Counted from the first letter of the stretch, positions 1 through 5,828 are shown. The stretch is DNA of 13,819 nucleotides from Kineosphaera sp039812485 (GCA_039812485.1 JBDIAP010000104.1:1-13819), one strand, 5' to 3'. Notes: a model not told the origin generated them from the sequence alone. Made by a program: numbers and translations.

Positions 1-1
1 G

Positions 2-75
2 TGGAGCGGGTGACGAGAATCGAACTCGCGTAGCCAGTTTGGAAGACTGGGGCTCTACCATTGAGCTACACCCGC
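2..75 (-). tRNA. tRNA-Gly (anticodon UCC)
   Basis: Read on the minus strand this is a complete 74-nt tRNA with an encoded CCA. The acceptor arms are GCGGGTG and CACCCGC, followed by discriminator T and CCA at positions 4-2. The D-arm contains TAGCTCAATGGTAGAGC, and the T-arm contains GAGTTCGATTCTC. The anticodon loop is CTTCCAA, giving anticodon TCC, which reads GGA/GGG glycine codons. All arms pair. Its 5' end at position 75 is directly adjacent to a perfect hairpin (76-101), described separately. Confidence 0.97.
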
Positions 76-101
76 ACGACGCGCCCCGTGGGGCGCGTCG
101 T
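76..101 (-). other. perfect hairpin abutting the tRNA-Gly 5' end
   Basis: Positions 76-87 (ACGACGCGCCCC) are exactly complementary to 90-101, with only 2 nt between them. A physical hairpin would therefore have about 11 bp and a tetraloop. It ends at the first base of the mature tRNA. If transcription starts near position 100, as the candidate -10 box at 107-112 suggests, almost the whole 5' leader of the pre-tRNA would be this hairpin. Its role (RNase P presentation, leader stability, or terminator for an upstream unit) cannot be decided from sequence. Confidence 0.6.
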
Positions 102-106
102 GTCTG

Positions 107-134
107 AGTTTAGCCCATGGCCCGGTTCAGCCAG
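107..134 (-). promoter_or_regulatory. putative tRNA-Gly promoter
   Basis: On the minus strand TAAACT (complement of 107-112) fits an actinobacterial TAnnnT -10 box. The nearest -35 candidate is CTGGCT (complement of 129-134), 16 nt upstream and only weakly like TTGACA. The implied start would fall at about position 100, the outer edge of the leader hairpin. Confidence 0.35.
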
Positions 135-182
135 GCCCGCGCCCGAGCCGCGCGCTGTCGGCCGGGCGTGCGCCTCCGCCAC

Positions 183-212
183 ATCCCGGGTCATCCCGGG
201 TCATCCTGGTCC
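183..212. repeat. 10-bp tandem repeat, three copies
   Basis: ATCCCGGGTC occurs at 183-192 and again at 193-202, followed by a degenerate third copy ATCCTGGTCC at 203-212. The period of 10 bp is close to one helical turn. It lies in the spacer between the two divergent tRNA genes, upstream of the tRNA-Pro promoter. It could be a phased protein-binding array or a slippage product; nothing identifies a binding protein. Confidence 0.6.
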
Positions 213-244
213 CCAACCCGGCTCGCCACGGCGGTGCCGGTCGG

Positions 245-277
245 CTGACCGGGGCGTGGCCCTGACCGGGTTAGGCT
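245..277 (+). promoter_or_regulatory. putative tRNA-Pro promoter
   Basis: TAGGCT at 272-277 is a plausible -10 box 14 nt before the tRNA 5' end. CTGACCGGG is present at 245-253 and 262-270 as a direct repeat, but neither copy gives a -35 box with ideal spacing. Only the -10 element has real support. Confidence 0.35.
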
Positions 278-291
278 GGTCATCACCGTCA

Positions 292-368
292 CGGGCTGTG
301 GCGCAGCTTGGTAGCGCGCGTGCTTTGGGAGCACGATGTCGCAGGTTCAAATCCTGTCAGCCCGACCA
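292..368 (+). tRNA. tRNA-Pro (anticodon UGG)
   Basis: Complete 77-nt tRNA. The acceptor arms CGGGCTG and CAGCCCG are followed by discriminator A and an encoded CCA at 366-368. The anticodon stem CGTGC/GCACG closes the loop TTTGGGA, giving anticodon TGG at 326-328. The T-arm contains CAGGTTCAAATCCTG. UGG reads most proline codons through wobble. The antisense of this gene yields a well-known false protein family (LTGFEPATSCSQSTRATKL), which was excluded. Confidence 0.97.
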
Positions 369-408
369 CAACGGCAGTCCCGACCACAAGGAACTCCCGA
401 CCACAAGG
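361..408. repeat. tRNA-Pro 3' end repeated twice downstream
   Basis: The last bases of tRNA-Pro plus the next few (CCCGACCACAA, 361-371) recur as CCCGACCACAAGG at 379-391 and 396-408. The copies are spaced 18 and 17 bp apart. Only the acceptor 3' strand and CCA are duplicated, not the T-arm. No integrase or second tRNA fragment is visible, so a local slippage-type expansion is more likely than a standard phage att site. Confidence 0.75.
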
Positions 409-410
409 CA

Positions 411-444
411 GAAGGGTCCGTCGCCGATCGGCGACGGACCCTTC
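411..444 (+). terminator. tRNA-Pro terminator (34-bp perfect palindrome)
   Basis: Positions 411-427 are fully complementary to 428-444, giving a long GC-rich hairpin beginning GAAGGG and ending CCCTTC. The following bases (CGTGTGATCG) contain no run of T, as is common for actinobacterial hairpin terminators. It lies 42 nt after the tRNA CCA and before the tig upstream region. Confidence 0.75.
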
Positions 445-487
445 CGTGTGATCGTGGCGCTGTCCCTGCGCCATGACCTGCGGACCC

Positions 488-520
488 TCGGGTGTGGCCA
501 GTCCCCTCGGCCACACCCGA
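488..520. other. second hairpin in the tRNA-Pro to tig spacer
   Basis: TCGGGTGTGGCC (488-499) pairs with GGCCACACCCGA (509-520), a 12-bp stem with a 9-nt loop. It follows the tRNA-Pro terminator by 43 nt and has no T tract. It may be a back-up terminator or the terminator of an unrecognised short transcript. The rest of the 369-802 spacer holds no convincing coding sequence; besides the features listed here I see only GC-rich filler. Confidence 0.55.
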
Positions 521-613
521 TGTCACGCTTCCTCCCACCCGGTGAATCGGGGGTCGGCGCCAGCCCCTCAGCAACGGCGTCGACACGGGCTACATCGGCG
601 CCGGCGGCCCAGC

Positions 614-649
614 GTTACGGTCTTGAAAGTCTCTTTGCCAAGCCGTAAC
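614..649. promoter_or_regulatory. long interrupted dyad upstream of tig (HAIR-like core)
   Basis: GTTACGG (614-620) pairs with CCGTAAC (643-649). Inside it, CTTG (622-625) pairs with CAAG (639-642) and AAAG (626-629) with CTTT (633-636), so the dyad totals 15 bp with small bulges. CTTG-N13-CAAG has the same outer geometry as HAIR, the actinobacterial HspR operator, but the inner positions match poorly. TTGAAA at 623-628 could also be a -35 box with TAACCC at 646-651. The stretch is distinctly more AT-rich than its surroundings. Confidence 0.4.
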
Positions 650-735
650 CCGTTCGAGACGTTGGCGGCTCGCCGACCCCTGGTCGAGGCCCGCGGGTCG
701 TCCCGGGGGCGGCGGGGCGGTGGCGCGCGAGCCGT

Positions 736-741
736 TAGGAT
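736..741 (+). promoter_or_regulatory. tig: putative tig -10 box
   Basis: TAGGAT at 736-741 is a strong actinobacterial -10 match, in a spacer without other coding potential. It would give a start near 748 and a 5' leader of about 55 nt. No recognisable -35 box is present in the GC-rich tract upstream, which is usual in this group. Confidence 0.45.
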
Positions 742-802
742 GGACCGAACGTCACACGACCGTGATCTGTCTATGCCCCCGATCCATGCTGGAGTGCCAG
801 AA

Positions 803-2242
803 GTGAAGAGTGCCGTCGAGACCCTGTCTCCCACCCGGGTCAAGATGACCGTCGAGGTTCCCTCCGAGGAGCTCAAGCCGAGCGTCGACGCGGCGCTCGC
901 GGCGATCGGCGCGCAGATCAACGTGCCGGGCTTCCGCCGCGGCAAGGTGCCCAGCCGCATCATCGAGCAGCGGGTCGGGCGCGGCGCGGTGCTCCAGGAG
1001 GCCGTCAACCAGGCGCTGCCGGAGTTCTACGGCCAGGCGCTGAGCGTCAACGAGATCAAGCCGTTGGGTCAGCCCGAGGTCGACATCACCGAGGTTCCCG
1101 TCTCGGACGGCGACCAGCTCGTCTTCACGGCCGAGCTCGACGTGCGCCCCGAGATCACGCTGCCCGACTTCGCGACGATCAGCGTGTCTGTCGACGGCGT
1201 CGACGAGGCAGCGGTCGAGGAGGCCGCGGGCGAGCAGCTCGAGGAGCTGCGGCAGCGCTTCGGCACCCTCGTCGCCGTCGAGCGCGCGGCCGCCGACGGT
1301 GACTTCGTCACGATCGACCTCACCGGCACCATCGACGGCGAGGAGATCGACGCCGTCCAGGGTGTCTCCTACGAGATCGGCTCGGCCTCGATGATCGAGG
1401 GCCTCGACGAGGCGCTCACCGGGCTCTCCGCGGGGGAGTCCAAGACCTTCACCGCCGCGCTGGCCGGTGGTGACCGGGTCGGCGAGGACGCCGAGATCAC
1501 GGTGACGCTGACCGCGGTCAAGGAGCGCGAGCTGCCCGAGCTCGACGACGACTTCGCCCAGGAGGCATCGGAGTTCGAGACCCTCGAGGAGCTGCGCGCC
1601 GACAACCTGGAGCGCGCCCGCCGCGCCAAGGCCTTCGAGCAGGGCGTGCAGGCCCGCGACAAGGTGCTCGACCAGCTGCTGGAGACCCTCGAGATCCCCG
1701 TGCCGGAGTCGCTCATCGAGGCCGAGGTGCACAGCCACCTCGAGCGTGAGGACCGGTTGGAGGACGACGAGCACCGCGCCGAGGTCGCGGATGAGGCCCG
1801 CACGTCGCTGCGCACCCAGCTGCTGCTCGACGCGATCGTCGAGACAGAGTCGGTCGAGGTGAGCCAGCAGGAGCTCATCGAATACCTCGTCATGACCGCC
1901 CAGCAGTACGGCATGGACCCGGCGACGTTCGCCCAGGCCATGGGCGAGGGCGACCAGGTCGCCGCGATGGCCGGTGAGGTCGCCCGGCGCAAGGCCCTGG
2001 CCACGGTGCTCGAGCGCGTCACCGTGACCGACCCCGACGGCAACGTCGTCGACCTCAACGCGATCGTCGACGACGACGGCGTCGAGGAGGAGACGTCCGA
2101 CGAGACCGAGGAGGGTGTCGTCGTCGCGCAGGTGCAAGAGTCCGACGCCGCGACCGACGAGACTCCCGACGACGCCGAGCAGCCCGAGTCGGCTGACGCC
2201 GAGCAGCCCGAGTCGGCTGACGCGGCCTCCGAGAGCAAGTAG
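803..2242 (+). CDS. tig: trigger factor, ribosome-associated chaperone
   Basis: Trigger factor binds the ribosome at the tunnel exit, shields nascent chains and has prolyl isomerase activity. The predicted protein has 479 residues, slightly long for the family. The N-terminal ribosome-binding domain carries the signature loop GFRRGKVP at residues 43-50. A FKBP-type PPIase domain spans about 165-240 (DGDFVTIDLTG to ITVTLTAV), and the helical C-terminal domain runs from about 245 to 440. The last 40 residues are an acidic, low-complexity tail with a tandem DAEQPESA repeat. The open frame reaches far upstream, but I chose GTG at 803 because VKSAVETLSPTRVKM matches typical actinobacterial trigger factor starts and GGAG lies 8 nt before it. 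It precedes clpP1P2-clpX, the classical chaperone and protease neighbourhood, but its own terminator follows. Confidence 0.96.
   Translation: MKSAVETLSPTRVKMTVEVPSEELKPSVDAALAAIGAQINVPGFRRGKVPSRIIEQRVGRGAVLQEAVNQALPEFYGQALSVNEIKPLGQPEVDITEVPVSDGDQLVFTAELDVRPEITLPDFATISVSVDGVDEAAVEEAAGEQLEELRQRFGTLVAVERAAADGDFVTIDLTGTIDGEEIDAVQGVSYEIGSASMIEGLDEALTGLSAGESKTFTAALAGGDRVGEDAEITVTLTAVKERELPELDDDFAQEASEFETLEELRADNLERARRAKAFEQGVQARDKVLDQLLETLEIPVPESLIEAEVHSHLEREDRLEDDEHRAEVADEARTSLRTQLLLDAIVETESVEVSQQELIEYLVMTAQQYGMDPATFAQAMGEGDQVAAMAGEVARRKALATVLERVTVTDPDGNVVDLNAIVDDDGVEEETSDETEEGVVVAQVQESDAATDETPDDAEQPESADAEQPESADAASESK
2171..2218 (+). repeat. 24-bp perfect tandem duplication in the tig tail
   Basis: Positions 2171-2194 and 2195-2218 are identical 24-bp units that encode DAEQPESA twice. 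They lie in the disordered acidic C-terminal tail of trigger factor, where an in-frame copy change should be tolerated. A recent slippage duplication is the simplest explanation. Confidence 0.9.
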
Positions 2243-2270
2243 GACGACGCGGCCGCTTCCCGTCGGCCCT

Positions 2271-2313
2271 CGCATCGGCCCCGGTCACGCCCGTCGTGCC
2301 CGGGGCCGATGCG
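2271..2313 (+). terminator. tig terminator
   Basis: CGCATCGGCCCCGG (2271-2284) is perfectly complementary to CCGGGGCCGATGCG (2300-2313), a 14-bp stem with a 15-nt loop, starting 28 nt after the tig stop codon. No T-run follows. It separates tig from the clpP operon. Confidence 0.75.
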
Positions 2314-2340
2314 TGTGATGACCTCCGCGCGGACGCCTTG

Positions 2341-2355
2341 TGCGCTCAGGGCGAA
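2341..2355. promoter_or_regulatory. ClgR-like dyad upstream of clpP1
   Basis: The sequence TGCGC-TCAGG-GCGAA matches a TTCGC-N5-GCGAA dyad with one mismatch. In actinobacteria clpP1P2 operons are known to be activated by the Xre-type regulator ClgR through GCG-containing dyads; the exact consensus used here is from memory. The site lies about 40-60 bp before possible -10 boxes (TAATGT 2396-2401 or CGATAA 2402-2407), a usual position for an activator. The assignment is inferred from motif and context only. Confidence 0.35.
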
Positions 2356-2468
2356 CACCGGCCGGGACCGGGACTGACCGCTCAGGCGCGGGCGTTAATG
2401 TCGATAAGGACGCCGGGTGCGTCAGTGATGCGTTCGTGACCACGGACGTGGAAAGAAACGGAGACATT

Positions 2469-3098
2469 GTGAGCGAGAGCCCTCAGACCGGCGGTCCGAT
2501 CGTCGCGGCCGACGAGAGGCCCAAGGGCGGCCTCGATGACCACATCTACCAGCGCCTGCTGCGCGAGCGGATCATCTTCCTCGGCTCGGACGTGCGCGAC
2601 GACAACGCCAACGCCATCTGCGCGCAGATGCTGCTGCTCGCCGCCGAAGACCCCGAGAAGGACATCTGGCTCTACATCAACAGCCCGGGTGGCTCGATCT
2701 CGGCGGGCATGGCGATCTACGACACGATGAACTGGATCCCCTGTGACGTCGCGACCGTCGCGATGGGCATGGCCGCCTCGATGGGGCAGTTCTTGCTCTC
2801 GGCGGGCACGAAGGGCAAGCGTTACGCGACGCCGCACGCGCGGATCCTCATGCACCAGCCGCTCGGCGGCATCGGCGGCACGGCCACCGACATCAAGATC
2901 CAGGCCGAGCAGATGCTCTTCATCAAGCGCCAGATGGCCGAGCTCATCGCGGAGCACACGGGCCAGAGCGTCGAGCAGATCACGAAGGACTCCGACCGCG
3001 ACCGCTGGTTCGGCGCGCAGGAGGCGATGGAGTACGGCTTCGTCGACCACGTCTACACCCACGCCGGCCAGACGCCGGGCAAGGGCGGGACGGAGTGA
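2469..3098 (+). CDS. clpP1: ATP-dependent Clp protease proteolytic subunit ClpP1
   Basis: Serine peptidase of family S14; the tetradecameric chamber degrades unfolded or tagged proteins fed by ClpX or ClpC. At 209 residues it has normal length. The catalytic triad is visible: Ser104 in MGMAASMGQF, His129 in ARILMHQPLGG and Asp178 in DSDRDRWF, with the same residue spacing as E. coli ClpP (98/123/172). The oxyanion-side INSPGGS motif is at 70-76. GTG at 2469 is preferred, with GGAG 5 nt upstream; the open frame continues further 5' but through promoter sequence. The stop codon lies 47 nt before the clpP2 start, so both are one operon. In actinobacteria ClpP1 and ClpP2 form a mixed-ring complex, inferred here from the gene pair. 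Confidence 0.96.
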   Translation: MSESPQTGGPIVAADERPKGGLDDHIYQRLLRERIIFLGSDVRDDNANAICAQMLLLAAEDPEKDIWLYINSPGGSISAGMAIYDTMNWIPCDVATVAMGMAASMGQFLLSAGTKGKRYATPHARILMHQPLGGIGGTATDIKIQAEQMLFIKRQMAELIAEHTGQSVEQITKDSDRDRWFGAQEAMEYGFVDHVYTHAGQTPGKGGTE

Positions 3099-3145
3099 GC
3101 CGTCCGATGTCCCCGTATTCGCCCGACCGCACGCTTGGAGCCGTC

Positions 3146-3799
3146 ATGACCAGCCACACCCAGGGCCGCATCGCGATGCCCGGTCCGTCCAGCCGCTACA
3201 TCCTGCCGCAGTTCGAGGAGAAGACCTCCTACGGCATGAAGCGGACCGACCCCTACACGAAGATGTTCGAGGACCGCATCATCTTCCTGGGCTCCCAGGT
3301 CGACGACGCCTCGGCCGACGACATCATCGCCCAGCTCATCGTGCTGGAGAGCCAGGACCCCGACCGCGACATCCTGCTCTACATCAACTCCCCGGGCGGC
3401 TCGTTCACGGCGATGACGGCGATCTACGACACGATGCAGTTCGTGCGTCCCGACGTGCAGACGTTCGTCATCGGGCAGGCCGCGTCCGCGGCGGCCGTGC
3501 TGCTCGCGGCGGGCGCACCCGGCAAGCGGTTCGCGTTGCCGAACAGCCGGGTCCTCATCCACCAGCCGGCGCTCGGCGGGTCCGACTACGGGCAGGCCAG
3601 CGACATCGAGATCCAGGCCAACGAGGTCTTCCGGATGCGCACGTGGCTCGAGCAGACGCTGGCCGGCCACTCCGGACGCACGCCGGAGCAGGTCAACGAG
3701 GACATCGAGCGCGACAAGTTCCTCTCCGCCGAGCAGGCCAAGGAGTATGGCCTCATCGACGAGGTGCTCGCGAGCCGCAAGGCGTCACGCCAGGGCTGA
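3146..3799 (+). CDS. clpP2: ATP-dependent Clp protease proteolytic subunit ClpP2
   Basis: Second ClpP paralogue, 217 residues, family S14. The N-terminus RYILPQFEEKTSYGMKRTDPY resembles mycobacterial ClpP2. The triad is Ser114 in GQAASAAAVLL, His139 in RVLIHQPALGG and Asp190 in IERDKFLS. INSPGGSF is at 80-87. Compared with ClpP1 there is a two-residue insertion after the histidine loop (GGSDYGQAS). ATG at 3146 is chosen because GGAG lies 5 nt upstream. In-frame alternatives are GTG at 3095, overlapping the clpP1 stop, and ATG at 3107, both with poorer ribosome-binding sites. A terminator follows 37 nt after the stop. ClpX and ClpC docking normally occurs on the ClpP2 face in this phylum, which is family knowledge and not visible here. 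Confidence 0.96.
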   Translation: MTSHTQGRIAMPGPSSRYILPQFEEKTSYGMKRTDPYTKMFEDRIIFLGSQVDDASADDIIAQLIVLESQDPDRDILLYINSPGGSFTAMTAIYDTMQFVRPDVQTFVIGQAASAAAVLLAAGAPGKRFALPNSRVLIHQPALGGSDYGQASDIEIQANEVFRMRTWLEQTLAGHSGRTPEQVNEDIERDKFLSAEQAKEYGLIDEVLASRKASRQG

Positions 3800-3836
3800 G
3801 GCCCTCGCCGGAACGACCCCGAGCAGCAGAACGGAC

Positions 3837-3872
3837 GCGGCCGAGGGGATCCGCAGCGATCTCCTCGGCCGC
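3837..3872 (+). terminator. clpP1-clpP2 operon terminator
   Basis: GCGGCCGAGG (3837-3846) pairs with CCTCGGCCGC (3863-3872). Part of the 16-nt loop (GGATC and GATCT) can pair further. It starts 37 nt after the clpP2 stop and separates clpP1P2 from clpX. Confidence 0.7.
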
Positions 3873-4124
3873 GGCACGTTCAGGGTAGGCAGCCCGCGGC
3901 CGATCAGAGTCCTGACTGCCTCCTCCGCCGCGCCCACCGAGGGCCTCTTGTACGCCCTCAGCGGACAGGTCTCCTCGTGGCTGGCGCGCCGCGGTTCAAT
4001 GACAGGGCGGGTGTCGCCCACCAGGTAGCGTCACGCCGTGCGGCTCGACCACATGGGCGGCGCTGCGCCGAACGACCGCACACCGCACGGGTCCGCTGAC
4101 GCGGACGGGGAAAGGAGTCGCTAC
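3873..4124 (+). other. clpX upstream region, no gene seen
   Basis: This stretch follows the clpP terminator and must hold the clpX promoter if clpX is transcribed separately. TAGCGT at 4026-4031 is a possible -10 box and ATGACA at 3999-4004 resembles a -35 box, but the 21-nt spacing is too long for both to work together. A small inverted repeat GAGGGC/GCCCTC lies near 3940-3960. The short open frames here have no recognisable product or codon bias. Confidence 0.4.
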
Positions 4125-5411
4125 GTGGCACGCATCGGAGACGGTGGCGACCTGTTGAAATGCTCGTTCTGCGGCAAGAGCCAGAAGCAGGTCAAGAAGC
4201 TCATCGCCGGGCCGGGTGTCTACATCTGCGACGAGTGCATCGATCTGTGCAACGAGATCATCGAGGAGGAGCTGGCCGAGGCCAGCGAGCTGGGCCTCGA
4301 CGAGCTGCCCAAGCCCCGCGAGATCTTCGACTTCCTCGAGCAATACGTCATCGGCCAGGAGTCGGCCAAGCGTTCGCTCGCCGTGGCGGTCTACAACCAC
4401 TACAAGCGCATCCAGGCCGGTGAGGGCCCCCGCAAGGGCTCCGAGCAGGTCGACATCGCCAAGTCCAACATCCTGCTCATCGGGCCCACGGGCTGCGGCA
4501 AGACCTATCTCGCGCAGACCCTCGCGCGCATGCTCAACGTGCCGTTCGCCATCGCCGACGCCACCGCGCTCACCGAGGCGGGGTATGTCGGTGAGGACGT
4601 CGAGAACATCCTCCTCAAGCTCATCCAGGCCGCCGACTACGACGTCAAGAAGGCCGAGACGGGCATCATCTACATCGACGAGGTCGACAAGATCGCCCGC
4701 AAGAGCGAAAACCCGTCGATCACCCGTGACGTCTCCGGCGAGGGCGTGCAGCAGGCGCTGCTGAAGATCCTCGAGGGCACGACCGCGTCGGTGCCGCCGC
4801 AGGGCGGGCGCAAGCACCCGCATCAGGAGTTCATCCAGATCGACACGACCAACGTGCTCTTCATCGTGGGCGGCGCGTTCGCCGGGCTCGAGAAGATCAT
4901 CGAGTCCCGCGCCGGCCAGGCCGGACTCGGCTTCGGGGCGCGGCTGCACCAGCCGAAGGAGCCGTCGGAATACTACGGCGACGTCATGCCGGAAGACCTC
5001 ATGAAGTTCGGGCTCATCCCCGAGTTCATCGGCCGTCTTCCCGTCATCACGACGGTCTCGCCGCTCGACCGCGAAGCGCTCGTGCAGATCCTCGTCGAGC
5101 CGCGCAACGCGCTCGTCAAGCAATACAAGCGCATGTTCGAGATCGACGGCGTCGAGCTCGAGTTCACCGATGACGCGATCGAGGCCGTGGCCGAGCAGGC
5201 GCTCCTGCGCGGCACCGGAGCCCGTGGCCTGCGGGCGATCATGGAGGAAGTGCTGCTGCCGGTGATGTTCGACGTGCCCAGCGACGACGACATCGCGACG
5301 GTCGTCGTCACCCGCGACGTCGTGCTCGACAACGTCAACCCGACGATCGTGCGCCGCGACACCTCGGCCCGCGCCCGCAAGCGCGCGACCGACCGCAAGG
5401 AATCGGCCTGA
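4125..5411 (+). CDS. clpX: ATP-dependent Clp protease ATP-binding subunit ClpX
   Basis: AAA+ unfoldase that recognises tagged substrates, unfolds them with ATP and threads them into the ClpP chamber. It has 428 residues, the usual length. The N-terminal zinc-binding domain has CxxC...CxxC at Cys13, Cys16, Cys35 and Cys38. Walker A is GPTGCGKT at 120-127, the pore-1 loop GYVG at 153-156, Walker B IYIDE ends at Asp185-Glu186, the RKH pore loop is at 229-231, and the ClpP-docking loop is LGF at 268-270. A sensor-2 type GARGLR lies near the C-terminus. GTG at 4125 has an excellent AAAGGAG 7 nt upstream and gives the conserved start ARIGDGGDLLKCSFCGKSQ. The intact LGF loop means it should pair with the ClpP proteins encoded just upstream. 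Confidence 0.97.
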   Translation: MARIGDGGDLLKCSFCGKSQKQVKKLIAGPGVYICDECIDLCNEIIEEELAEASELGLDELPKPREIFDFLEQYVIGQESAKRSLAVAVYNHYKRIQAGEGPRKGSEQVDIAKSNILLIGPTGCGKTYLAQTLARMLNVPFAIADATALTEAGYVGEDVENILLKLIQAADYDVKKAETGIIYIDEVDKIARKSENPSITRDVSGEGVQQALLKILEGTTASVPPQGGRKHPHQEFIQIDTTNVLFIVGGAFAGLEKIIESRAGQAGLGFGARLHQPKEPSEYYGDVMPEDLMKFGLIPEFIGRLPVITTVSPLDREALVQILVEPRNALVKQYKRMFEIDGVELEFTDDAIEAVAEQALLRGTGARGLRAIMEEVLLPVMFDVPSDDDIATVVVTRDVVLDNVNPTIVRRDTSARARKRATDRKESA

Positions 5412-5451
5412 TCACCGGAGTCCTCGCTGGACCACATTCTCGTTGGACATC

Positions 5452-5484
5452 CGAGCCCCCGACCCTGCCGCGGTCGGGGGCTCG
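5452..5484 (+). terminator. clpX terminator
   Basis: CGAGCCCCCGACC (5452-5464) pairs perfectly with GGTCGGGGGCTCG (5472-5484), a 13-bp stem with a 7-nt loop, 40 nt after the clpX stop. The symmetric stem could also stop leftward transcription from the toxin remnant on the other strand. Confidence 0.8.
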
Positions 5485-5713
5485 ACCTTCACGCTGCGGG
5501 ATGTCGAACCCGTAGGTGATGCGGCGGTTCACGTGCTCGCACGAGAAGCGCAGCTCGTGCCAACCAGCCCCAAGGGCCGGGAATGCGGCATGCGCAGCAG
5601 GTGCCCGTCGGAGCCAGGCGCTCCATCACCCGGTCCGCCGCCGCTTTGCCGGTGGGGGTCAGACCGACGTGCCAGGCACGCACGTCATCGGAAAGGTCCA
5701 CGCGCCATCTCAC
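5478..5713 (-). pseudogene. frameshifted Gp49/HigB-type toxin remnant (RelE superfamily)
   Basis: Three minus-strand reading frames must be joined to read one protein. From GTG at 5713 the first frame gives RWRVDLSDDVRAWHVGLTPT and then GKAAADRVMERLAP. Near 5605-5620 it shifts to DGHLLRMPHSRPLG, and near 5561-5575 it shifts again to GAGWHELRFSCEHVNRRITY and GFDIPQ. The assembled order (W-x-V-x-L, E-R-LA-x-G, LLRMPHSRPLG, HELRF, RRITYGF) matches the phage Gp49-like/HigB ribonuclease toxin family as I know it. The usual final segment (LLTxFRKQ-like) is missing and the tail runs into the clpX terminator. No HTH antitoxin follows. Two single-base losses plus loss of the end indicate a dead gene, although sequencing error cannot be excluded. 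Motif match is by recognition only. Confidence 0.6.
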
Positions 5714-5756
5714 ACATCGAATAGATGGTCAACCCCATAGTCCGTCTATCGGATAG
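5705..5756. promoter_or_regulatory. AT-richer divergent operator/promoter region
   Basis: This stretch lies between the leftward toxin remnant and the rightward peptidase gene and is clearly less GC-rich than its surroundings. CTATC-G-GATAG at 5746-5756 is a perfect dyad around one central base. ATCGGATAG (5748-5756) is echoed by ATCGAATAG (5716-5724), 32 bp or about three helical turns away. CCATCT (5705-5710) and AGATGG (5723-5728) form another small dyad. On the minus strand TTGACC (complement of 5727-5732) could be a -35 box for the toxin remnant; TAGGTA at 5754-5759 could be a -10 box for the plus-strand gene. Confidence 0.45.
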
Positions 5757-5828
5757 GTAGGGCTCAGGTGCGTCGGCGCGACGGTCGGGGAGCTGGACCG
5801 ACCTCGGGCCGTGGGTGAGACTGAGGCG

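Noticed and set aside
361..408. A phage attachment site (attL/attR) at the tRNA-Pro 3' end
   Set aside because: The repeated unit is only 11-13 bp, the copies are 17-18 bp apart, and no integrase or element is present between or beside them.
361..408. A small CRISPR array
   Set aside because: Repeats are too short, spacers are about 4-7 bp, and there are no cas genes.
289..516. Minus-strand open frame encoding LTGFEPATSCSQSTRATKLRHSP
   Set aside because: It is the antisense translation of tRNA-Pro, a known recurrent false protein annotation.
752..2275. Long minus-strand open frame opposite tig
   Set aside because: Shadow frame caused by high third-position GC. tig on the plus strand has a ribosome-binding site, full domain content and the correct start; the shadow is a low-complexity Leu/Val/Asp-rich string.
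2340..2468. N-terminal extension of ClpP1 from the upstream in-frame start at 2340
   Set aside because: It runs through the ClgR-like site and promoter region, the extra residues have no ClpP similarity, and GTG at 2469 has a good GGAG.
3747..4028. 93-codon plus-strand open frame between clpP2 and clpX
   Set aside because: Overlaps the clpP2 end and the operon terminator; no ribosome-binding site or recognisable product.
3996..5123. 375-codon minus-strand open frame opposite clpX
   Set aside because: Shadow frame; no recognisable domain, and clpX is intact on the other strand.
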